Below are positions 24,551-29,636 of a stretch of 29,636 nucleotides of DNA, in pieces; the stretch's first letter is position 1; each line of letters begins with the position of its first letter. This DNA comes from an uncultured Mycoplasmatota bacterium. GTDB lineage: Bacteria > Bacillota_I > Bacilli_A > RF39 > UBA660. Both the position numbers and the translations under genes were made by a program. The notes beneath the pieces are model-generated. The model had not been told where the DNA came from. It searched no databases and saw nothing but the letters and a program-made list of their open reading frames with translations. The stretch is from positions 1-29,636 of the forward strand of contig URLC01000009.1 in the NCBI GenBank assembly GCA_900548695.1, given 5' to 3'.

Positions 24551-25543
24551 ATGAAAGCAATTAGTTTAATAGAACCATATGCTACTTTAATCAAAAATAA
24601 TCAAAAGAAAATAGAAACAAGAAGTTGGAAAACTACCTATCGTGGAGAATTATTAATTCATGCCAGTAAAACAAAAACTCCGAAAGAGTGGCAAAATAAT
24701 AAAGAATTAATGAATCTATTAGATGCCCCAATTTCTTCTTATGGCCAAATTGTTTGTAAGTGTAAGTTAGTAGACTGCATAAAAATGACTAAAGAATATA
24801 TTGACAAAATAAAAGTGGAAAAACCAATCGAATATTTTTGTGGAATTTACAAAGAAGGAAGATATGCTTGGGTGTTAGAAGATATAAAGCCAATCACACC
24901 ACCACTTTATGCAAAAGGTAATTTAAACATTTGGGAATGGTCAAAAGAAAAACAATTAGAGGATATTCTACGAAAAAGTAATAAAATAATGACTATATTA
25001 GAAGTCTTACAAAACTATAGTCAAAAAAATCCTTCCTTTAAAAATTATTATCTAGCAGCCGGTGCCATTAACCAAACTGTCTTTAATTACTTTCATAATA
25101 ACCCTTTAGATAAAAATAGAGGTGACTTTGATATCGTTTATTATGATGAGAATACATCATATGAAAAAGAAGATGAAATTATCAAAGATTTAGAAAAAAC
25201 ACTTCAAAATCTAAAGGTAAAATTGGATATCAAAAATGAATGTCGAGTTCCAATTTGGTTAAAAGAAAACTATAACCGAGAGATTTTACCATATAAATCC
25301 GTGGAAGATGCTATTAGTAGATGGGGAACGACAGTTACTTGCATTGGCGTTCGCTTAGAAAATAATAACTTTAAGATATATAGTCCTTATGGACTGGATG
25401 ATCTATTTTCATTAACAATTCGTCCCGTAAAAATTGATTTTAATGAAATGGATTATATGAAGAAGACAGAAAAGTGGCGCGCCAAATGGCCAAAGTTAAC
25501 AATTATTCCGTGGAATGTATCAAATGAGAGTTCCAAAGAATAA
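24551..25543 (+). CDS. ASCH domain fused to a DUF925/NTP_transf_6-type nucleotidyltransferase
   Basis: This 330-residue protein has two domains. Residues 1-135 are an ASCH domain: AISLIEPYATLIKNNQKKIE, TRSWKTTYRGELLIHASK and the GxYAWVLEDIKPI ending; ASCH domains have a PUA-like fold and bind RNA or modified nucleotides. Residues about 150-320 match the NTP_transf_6 (DUF925) family: YLAAGAINQTVFNYFH, GDFDIVYYDENTSYEKEDEI (acidic residues), VPIWLKENY, PYKSVEDAISRW, and SPYGLDDLFSL followed by IRPVKI. Both are usually separate proteins. The fusion suggests nucleotidyl transfer to an RNA or nucleotide target, but the substrate is unknown. AAGGAG precedes the ATG. A decayed gene lies upstream. 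Confidence 0.85.
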   Translation: MKAISLIEPYATLIKNNQKKIETRSWKTTYRGELLIHASKTKTPKEWQNNKELMNLLDAPISSYGQIVCKCKLVDCIKMTKEYIDKIKVEKPIEYFCGIYKEGRYAWVLEDIKPITPPLYAKGNLNIWEWSKEKQLEDILRKSNKIMTILEVLQNYSQKNPSFKNYYLAAGAINQTVFNYFHNNPLDKNRGDFDIVYYDENTSYEKEDEIIKDLEKTLQNLKVKLDIKNECRVPIWLKENYNREILPYKSVEDAISRWGTTVTCIGVRLENNNFKIYSPYGLDDLFSLTIRPVKIDFNEMDYMKKTEKWRAKWPKLTIIPWNVSNESSKE

Positions 25544-25549
25544 ATTTTG

Positions 25550-25558
25550 TGTTAAAAT
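25550..25558 (+). promoter_or_regulatory. Extended -10 promoter of the 25576 gene
   Basis: TG-T-TAAAAT (25550-25558), 17 bases before ATG 25576; the -35 is weak and falls at the end of the preceding gene. Confidence 0.5.
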
Positions 25559-25575
25559 ATATCTTGGGTGATAAA

Positions 25576-25971
25576 ATGAACAACAAGATTATAAAATTTA
25601 AAAAAGATCCTATGGCTGCAATCGAAGACTTAGGAAACCTTGAAGATAAGGTGATTTACTTAAATGAGGAAGGAATAGAAGAAATAAAATCTTATTCTTA
25701 TATTATTAATGTAAATCAGCTGCCAGAAAACTTTAAAAGTCAAATACCGAATATGAATACAGAAAATCGTTATGCATTATTAACAACAGAAGGTATTGAT
25801 GAAGATGGCGATACTTTTCCTGAGACTTATTTTGCAATCGAAAATGTTGATAACGGAGAATTTCAATCAAAAATATTAGGAATGTATTCGGTAAGAGGTT
25901 TATATCTTCCACCAGTAGAAGGTGAAGAAATTTACCTAAAGTTATCTAGAAATAAAGTAAAAATGTTATAA
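25576..25971 (+). CDS. Hypothetical acidic protein
   Basis: This 131-residue protein starts at ATG 25576 with GGGTG upstream; a longer version beginning ten codons earlier overlaps the promoter and is unlikely. It is acidic, with alternating strands and short helices (VIYLNEEGIEEIKSYSYIIN, then NRYALLTTEGIDEDGDTFPE and a GLYLPPVEGEEIYLKLS ending). There is no signal peptide or membrane segment and no family I recognise. It stands alone, with its own promoter and terminator. Confidence 0.7.
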   Translation: MNNKIIKFKKDPMAAIEDLGNLEDKVIYLNEEGIEEIKSYSYIINVNQLPENFKSQIPNMNTENRYALLTTEGIDEDGDTFPETYFAIENVDNGEFQSKILGMYSVRGLYLPPVEGEEIYLKLSRNKVKML

Positions 25972-25975
25972 AAAG

Positions 25976-25995
25976 AAGCACCAAGTGCTTTTTTA
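25976..25995 (+). terminator. Terminator after the hypothetical gene
   Basis: AAGCAC (25976-25981), loop CAA, GTGCTT (25985-25990), then T's. Confidence 0.75.
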
Positions 25996-26018
25996 TTATA
26001 GGAAAGAGGGTAATTAAA

Positions 26019-26651
26019 ATGTTAACCGTAAACTGTCAGAGTAGTATTAAAATAGTTGGAACTAAAATAATTTATTTTGATCCTCTAAACGTAATTGAAA
26101 CGCATGATGCAGATTATATATTGATTACGCATACTCATTGGGATCATTTTAAAAAAGATGATATTCTAAAATTAAAAAAGCAAAACACTACAATAATAGG
26201 CCCAAAAGATATAATTAATGATTGTTTAGAACTAGGTTTTAAAGAAAAAGATATCAAAACTTTAAAACCCTATGACCAGTTATCATTAGAAAACATTAGG
26301 ATAAAAACTGTTCCAGCATATAATAAAACAGCAAGTTTTCATCCCAAACAAAATCTTTGGTTAGGTTACATATTAACATTAGATAATGAAACTTACTACG
26401 TTATGGGTGATACAGATAGTTTAGAAGAAAATACAAATATCAAGTGTGATACTTTATTAATTCCAATAGGGGGAACCTATACAATGGATGCTAAAGAAGC
26501 AGCAAATTTTACTAATAAAATATCCCCTAAAACAGTTATTCCAATTCACTATGGACTAGTTGTTGGAACAAAAAATGATTTGGACTATTTCAAAGAAAAC
26601 ATTGACTCGCATATTAAAATTGTTGAAAAAATAGAAATGATTAACCAATAA
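26019..26651 (+). CDS. Metallo-beta-lactamase-fold hydrolase (UlaG/YtkL-like)
   Basis: This 210-residue enzyme has the zinc-binding motif HTHWDHF (about 38-44), MGDTDSLEE (about 129) and a late histidine in VIPIHYG (about 174-180), in the order of the metal-dependent hydrolases related to UlaG and YtkL. The N-terminal SSIKIV and YFDPL segment fits these. It acts in the cytoplasm; the substrate is unknown, as for most of this family. ATG 26019 follows AGAGGG. The upstream gene ends in a terminator; no separate promoter is clear. Confidence 0.85.
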   Translation: MLTVNCQSSIKIVGTKIIYFDPLNVIETHDADYILITHTHWDHFKKDDILKLKKQNTTIIGPKDIINDCLELGFKEKDIKTLKPYDQLSLENIRIKTVPAYNKTASFHPKQNLWLGYILTLDNETYYVMGDTDSLEENTNIKCDTLLIPIGGTYTMDAKEAANFTNKISPKTVIPIHYGLVVGTKNDLDYFKENIDSHIKIVEKIEMINQ

Positions 26652-26664
26652 ATTTTCATTGATA

Positions 26665-26693
26665 TTGAAAAAATTGTGAAAATATGTTAGAAT
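26665..26693 (+). promoter_or_regulatory. Promoter of the AI-2E-family gene
   Basis: TTGAAA (26665-26670) and an extended -10, TG-T-TAGAAT (26685-26693), are 17 bases apart. Confidence 0.75.
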
Positions 26694-26720
26694 CATAACC
26701 ATTAAGAAAAGAGTGGTAAT

Positions 26721-27911
26721 ATGCTAAATTCAAAAGAAAACAAAAGAGCCATTATGGAACTGATTTTATATACGATTATTGTCATATTTGCCTTTATAAA
26801 TATTTCTTCTTTATGGAAATTTTTTAAATATGTAATTGCGTTATTTATGCCATTTATTATTGGTTGTATGATAGCTTTTGTCTTAAATGTTTTATTAAAT
26901 GTCGTAGAAAACAAATTATTCAAGAAACTAAATAAGAAAAATAGTAAAACTTGGAAAAAAATGAAAAGACCGATTTCGATAACGACTACTTTTGTAATAA
27001 TTATTGCAATGCTTGGGTTAATCTTAGGATTAGTAATCCCTCAACTAAAAAACACTACGGAATTGTTTACTAAAAATTTTGACTCTTATAAAACAGAAAG
27101 TGTTGAATTTTTAGAAAAAGTGGGAATTGATAAAAAAGCGATTAATAAATTTAATAAAGGTTTAGGAAATGTTAAAGAAGAAGTAACTACTTATTTTAGT
27201 GATAACAAAAAAGAAATTATGGAAACAACACTAGGAGTTGCAACTAGCGTGATTGGAACAATCACATCTTTATCATTAGGAATTGTCTTTGCCATTTATA
27301 TTCTTCTAAAAAAAGAAGAGTTAAACAGGCAGATAAAAAAAATTATGCGAGCTTATCTTCCTGAAAAGAAAGAACGTAAAATAAAGGAAATTAGTGAGCT
27401 TTCTAATAAAACTTTTGGTAACTTTGTTAGTGGACAATGTATTGAAGCAATTATTATTGGAGTTTTATGTTTTATTGGTATGCTACTTCTTCAAATACCT
27501 TATGCTGCAACCATTTCTGTACTAGTGGGTTTTACTGCTTTAATTCCTGTTTTTGGGGCTTTTATTGGAACTGTTGTTGGTGCTTTTCTAATCTTAATGG
27601 TAAATCCTACAAAGGCCTTAGTCTTTGTAATCTTTATACTATTGCTTCAACAAGTAGAAGGTAACTTAATTTATCCTAAAGTAGTTGGAAAGTCTGTTGG
27701 ACTTCCTGGAATTTGGGTTATGGTTGCTGTAACCATAGGGGCAAGTATGGCAGGTATTTTAGGAATGCTTCTAAGTGTTCCAATTTGCTCAATATTATAT
27801 AGTATTTTAAGAACCAATGTAAATGATAGAATTGATAAGAAAAATAATCATCAAATTCAAATAAAACAAAAAAAGAGAACTAGTTCCCCGCCTCCTAATA
27901 AGAAAACATGA
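26721..27911 (+). CDS. AI-2E family (UPF0118) membrane transporter
   Basis: This 396-residue membrane protein has the family layout. Two or three N-terminal helices come first, then a long soluble loop (about 110-170), then a cluster of helices with SGQCIEAIIIGVLCFIGMLL, LVGFTALIPVFGAFIG and LQQVEGNLIYPKVVGKSVGL, the family signature. Members include TqsA-type autoinducer-2 exporters and ion antiporters. The last 20 residues are hydrophilic and run into the G+C shift (PPPNKKT, stop TGA), so the C-terminus may have been altered by the junction there. The ribosome site is AGAGTGG before ATG 26721. Confidence 0.9.
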   Translation: MLNSKENKRAIMELILYTIIVIFAFINISSLWKFFKYVIALFMPFIIGCMIAFVLNVLLNVVENKLFKKLNKKNSKTWKKMKRPISITTTFVIIIAMLGLILGLVIPQLKNTTELFTKNFDSYKTESVEFLEKVGIDKKAINKFNKGLGNVKEEVTTYFSDNKKEIMETTLGVATSVIGTITSLSLGIVFAIYILLKKEELNRQIKKIMRAYLPEKKERKIKEISELSNKTFGNFVSGQCIEAIIIGVLCFIGMLLLQIPYAATISVLVGFTALIPVFGAFIGTVVGAFLILMVNPTKALVFVIFILLLQQVEGNLIYPKVVGKSVGLPGIWVMVAVTIGASMAGILGMLLSVPICSILYSILRTNVNDRIDKKNNHQIQIKQKKRTSSPPPNKKT

Positions 27912-27943
27912 GATAGTCCAGTAAAATCAATGTTTTCAGAGGC
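27890..27943. repeat. Imperfect inverted repeat at the composition boundary
   Basis: GCCTC (27890-27894) and AAAACAT (27903-27909) pair with ATGTTTT (27930-27936) and GAGGC (27939-27943). It spans the end of the AI-2E gene where A/T-rich DNA gives way to G+C-rich DNA and may mark an element end. Confidence 0.35.
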
Positions 27944-27987
27944 AAGGAACACGATGTGAAGTCAAAAATTTTAATACTGGCAGGATA

Positions 27988-28020
27988 AAGGGTGCTGATG
28001 TGAAATATCAGCACCCTTTT
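27988..28020 (+). terminator. Strong terminator 1
   Basis: AAGGGTGCTGAT (27988-27999), seven-base loop, perfect 12-bp complement (28007-28018), then T's. Confidence 0.85.
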
Positions 28021-28028
28021 CCTGTCCC

Positions 28029-28059
28029 AAACGCCATAGGAAATCCTATGGCGTTTTTT
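28029..28059 (+). terminator. Strong terminator 2
   Basis: AAACGCCATAGG (28029-28040), loop AAAT, perfect 12-bp complement (28045-28056) and a T tract, nine bases after the first terminator. Confidence 0.88.
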
Positions 28060-28240
28060 ACTTTCCATCAAGTACACGGAAAACTGTATTGAAAGGGGTG
28101 AGAAATCGAAGGTATTTCTTCATGTAGGAAATGCAAATCAAGTGTCCATAGGTTTTCCCACATGGAAAAGTAAATGGGCACAGAATTGAATTTTTTCCGA
28201 AAACGAACACTTTTCCAGACCGCCGGAGGGAGGTGAGATT

Positions 28241-28597
28241 ATGGCGGTATTTCGCATTGAGAAAACCCGTGACTACACGGTGATGGCAAACCATCATCTG
28301 CGGAACACGGCGCTGTCGCTGAAAGCGAAGGGGCTGCTGTCCCTCATGCTGTCCTTGCCGGAGGATTGGGACTACACCACCAAAGGCCTTGCCCGAATAT
28401 GCCGGGATGGAGTGGACAGCATTTGTGCTACGGTCCGGGAGCTGGAGGATGCGGGATACATTATCCGTGAAAGAGTCCGTAACGCCAACGGGCGGCTCGG
28501 CAGCATCGAGTACACGATTTTGGAGCAGCCCAGACCGCCGGAACCTAAACCGGGAAAACCTGAACGGGAAAATCCAGTTCAGGTTTTCCCGGTTTAG
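28241..28597 (+). CDS. Helix-turn-helix DNA-binding protein, truncated at an inverted repeat
   Basis: The ORF has 118 residues with a strong GGAGGGAGGTGAG site before ATG 28241. Residues 1-85 (starting MAVFRIEKTRDYTVMANHHL, then LSLKAKGLLSLMLSLPEDWD and a winged-helix stretch) match the N-terminal domain of replication-initiator-like helix-turn-helix proteins found in clostridial conjugative elements. These are usually much longer. A proline-rich linker (PRPPEPKPGKPEREN) normally leads to the C-terminal part, but here the frame enters a 28-bp inverted repeat and stops. The product is therefore very probably truncated. Base composition is unlike the rest of the window. Confidence 0.7.
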   Translation: MAVFRIEKTRDYTVMANHHLRNTALSLKAKGLLSLMLSLPEDWDYTTKGLARICRDGVDSICATVRELEDAGYIIRERVRNANGRLGSIEYTILEQPRPPEPKPGKPERENPVQVFPV

Positions 28598-28604
28598 GTT
28601 CCGG
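28538..28604. repeat. Perfect 28-bp inverted repeat at a gene junction
   Basis: The arm 28538-28565 is exactly complementary to 28577-28604, with an 11-base loop. The left arm is coding sequence of the helix-turn-helix gene (its proline-rich linker), and the right arm abuts the relaxase fragment on the other strand. The repeat thus joins two gene fragments head to head. Confidence 0.95.
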
Positions 28605-28840
28605 TGGGCTTCCTCTGGCGTGACCTCCCCAGGTTCAAAGGCTTGGATCAGGTGGCGGCCCAGGTGCGTACCTTTGTCAATGGCATGGCGGCGTGTCCAT
28701 TCAAATTCAATGTCGGCGGTCTCGGCGGCGCAGCCGAAGGAGGACACCAACATCTTCCCGTCCGTCTTGTCAGGATTGCAGATATAGTCAATCGCAGCTT
28801 TCAGCGTTGACTTAATAGGATGCGTCTTTGTAACTGCCAT
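28605..28840 (-). pseudogene. N-terminal fragment of a MobP-type relaxase
   Basis: From ATG 28840 the minus strand encodes about 78 residues of a relaxase, starting MAVTKTHPIKSTLKAAIDYI, with the likely catalytic Tyr18, and ending EPGEVTPEEAH. It then enters the inverted repeat, and the rest of the frame is the helix-turn-helix gene read backwards. A full relaxase of this type has more than 400 residues with HIH metal-binding motifs; none follow here. It overlaps the end of mobC by 40 bases, as is usual for a mobC-relaxase pair. Confidence 0.8.
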
Positions 28841-29130
28841 ATCTGATCCAGCCTTTCCCGGATTTCCTCCATGTCGGCCTGATAGGTGGGGCCTCCGGCG
28901 TTGACTCGCTTGGCAATCTGATTGATGTTCCGGCCAATGGCGGACAGAAGTTTGTTCATCTCCTTAATGTCCCTGGTGTCCACCTGGATGATATATCCGT
29001 CGATCGCCATCTTCCGCAGGTAGGCGCCGATCCGCTTTGTCTGGAGCTGGGCCATCTTCTGTTCCATCAGTTCCTTTTCCTCGGCGGTCACATAGAACTT
29101 CACCTGGATATTTCGTTTTCGGTTTGCCAT
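28801..29130 (-). CDS. mobC: MobC-like relaxosome protein
   Basis: This 109-residue basic protein starts MANRKRNIQVKFYVTAEEKE and has a ribbon-helix-helix-like N-terminus, then YLRKMAIDGYIIQVD and NKLLSAIGRNINQIAKRVN, the MobC family signature. MobC helps open oriT DNA for the relaxase. The relaxase start codon lies inside its last 40 bases, so the two are translationally coupled. It follows an oriT-like hairpin region on its upstream side. The gene is complete and G+C-rich. Confidence 0.88.
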   Translation of the reverse strand: MANRKRNIQVKFYVTAEEKELMEQKMAQLQTKRIGAYLRKMAIDGYIIQVDTRDIKEMNKLLSAIGRNINQIAKRVNAGGPTYQADMEEIRERLDQIWQLQRRILLSQR

Positions 29131-29161
29131 CGTGGTATCTCGCCTCTTTTCGTATCAGGGT

Positions 29162-29243
29162 TTGGGATGTTCCCAACAAGCATTTTTCGGGTTTAGGGGG
29201 AGGGTTCCCTAAAGCCAAAAATCGCAAGCGGGTACTCGCTTGC
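29162..29243. other. oriT-like cluster of hairpins upstream of mobC
   Basis: Three inverted repeats lie together: TTGGGA/TCCCAA (29162-29176), TTTAGGG/CCCTAAA (29192-29213) and GCAAGCG/CGCTTGC (29224-29243). In this kind of element the origin of transfer lies between mobC and the upstream genes and has such stem-loops. No nic site can be named from the sequence. Confidence 0.5.
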
Positions 29244-29314
29244 TGTGCTTGCTATCTACTCCATACCCCTACCGAAAGGCGATATTTGTTGCGTGCTATC
29301 TTGATTTTGAACGT

Positions 29315-29347
29315 AAAAAAAGATTGCAGTCGCCATGCGCTGCAATC
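29315..29347 (-). terminator. Terminator of the XRE-type regulator gene
   Basis: Read on the minus strand, GATTGCAG and CTGCAATC (29347-29340 and 29329-29322) form an 8-bp stem followed by a seven-T tract. Confidence 0.8.
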
Positions 29348-29370
29348 CTGCACTTCTCTTATGAGAGAGG

Positions 29371-29636
29371 TTAGTCCTCCGCCTTTTCTACTTCCGCTAT
29401 TTCCTTTGCCGTTGCGGTTACAATCCGTATGCCCTTATCGCTCATACCGTCCAACAGCGCGTCAAGCTGCCGCCGCCCGGTGGATTTTTCGGCATTGACA
29501 TTCGGAAAGAAAAATTGATCTACCGAAATATGATAACGGGTTACAAGGTCATAGAACACTTGTAAACTCGGCTGCTGTCCTTTGTTCTCGATATTCGCAA
29601 GGTAGCGCGGGGAAATATATAACTCGTCGCTTACCT
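29371..29636 (-). CDS. XRE-family regulator, N-terminus outside the window
   Basis: The frame is open from the right window edge to the stop at 29371, giving about 87 residues. It reads SDELYISPRYLANIENKGQQ, then PSLQVFYDLVTRYHISVDQF and a C-terminal tail. This is the second half of a Cro/C1-type helix-turn-helix domain (the recognition helix is in the first segment) plus a short dimerisation tail, as in small regulators of Tn916/Tn1549-like elements. The gene probably controls transfer or excision genes further right. The first part is missing only because the window ends. Confidence 0.8.
   Translation of the reverse strand, partial: VSDELYISPRYLANIENKGQQPSLQVFYDLVTRYHISVDQFFFPNVNAEKSTGRRQLDALLDGMSDKGIRIVTATAKEIAEVEKAED

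Larger units (their letters stand above)
27912..29636. mobile_element. Fragment of a G+C-rich mobilisable or conjugative element
   Basis: From about 27.95 kb the G+C content and codon use change sharply. The genes here (helix-turn-helix protein, relaxase fragment, mobC, oriT-like hairpins, XRE regulator) belong to elements of the Tn1549-like kind common in clostridia. The element runs off the right edge of the window. The segment 27912-28240 has no gene, only two strong terminators and the ribosome site of the next gene. Insertion and assembly join cannot be told apart from the sequence. Confidence 0.55.

Noticed and set aside
28058..28840. A single long minus-strand protein of 260 residues
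   Set aside because: Only the first ~78 residues are relaxase; the rest is the inverted repeat and the helix-turn-helix gene read backwards.
29037..29498. 153-codon plus-strand open frame
   Set aside because: It lies opposite mobC, the oriT-like region and the XRE gene, which have family signatures; composition is that of a shadow frame.

Overview
The window is AT-rich (by eye about 25-30% G+C) with standard-code bacterial genes, A-rich strong Shine-Dalgarno sites and many extended -10 promoters (TGnTATAAT). This suggests a low-G+C Bacillota/Mollicutes-like host, such as a gut Erysipelotrichales or RF39-type organism. No rRNA or tRNA fixes the taxon. From about 27.9 kb the composition jumps to clearly G+C-rich, with mobilisation genes of a clostridial type. 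That part is either a recently acquired conjugative or mobilisable element or an assembly join.

Region 1 (about 0.1-14.4 kb) looks like a mobile defence island. It has a small unknown gene, a large serine recombinase, a repeat-rich intergenic region, a 1201-residue STAND-type (Avs-like) NTPase with two small unknown ORFs after it, and a type IIS restriction system (AlwI-like endonuclease plus a methyltransferase with two D12-class domains). It ends with a three-gene operon: a compact OLD-like ATPase-TOPRIM protein, a two-helix membrane protein and a KAP-family P-loop NTPase. This last operon starts with a promoter followed at once by a terminator-like hairpin. Hairpins with identical stems lie at both edges of the island, and a fragment of what looks like a YunG-type gene lies just right of it.

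Region 2 (14.5-27.9 kb) is ordinary low-G+C chromosome. It holds a Zn-dependent phospholipase C-like protein, a Nudix hydrolase, a metallophosphoesterase, metK under a SAM-I riboswitch, cutA, a multidrug-type ABC exporter behind a leader-peptide attenuator, a YbaK/ProX-type deacylase, a secreted G5-domain protein, a convergent glycolipid glycosyltransferase/CmpB membrane-protein pair, a decayed gene with an intact promoter, an ASCH-nucleotidyltransferase fusion, an unknown small protein, a metallo-beta-lactamase-fold hydrolase and an AI-2E-family exporter.

Region 3 (27.9-29.6 kb) is G+C-rich. It has two strong terminators, a truncated helix-turn-helix gene, a perfect 28-bp inverted repeat that joins it to a truncated MobP-type relaxase on the other strand, mobC, an oriT-like cluster of hairpins and the end of an XRE-type regulator.

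The best candidates for something undescribed are the OLD-like/membrane/KAP operon with its hairpin leader, and the leader-peptide attenuator before the ABC exporter. All functional statements rest on motifs read by eye. No database search was possible.
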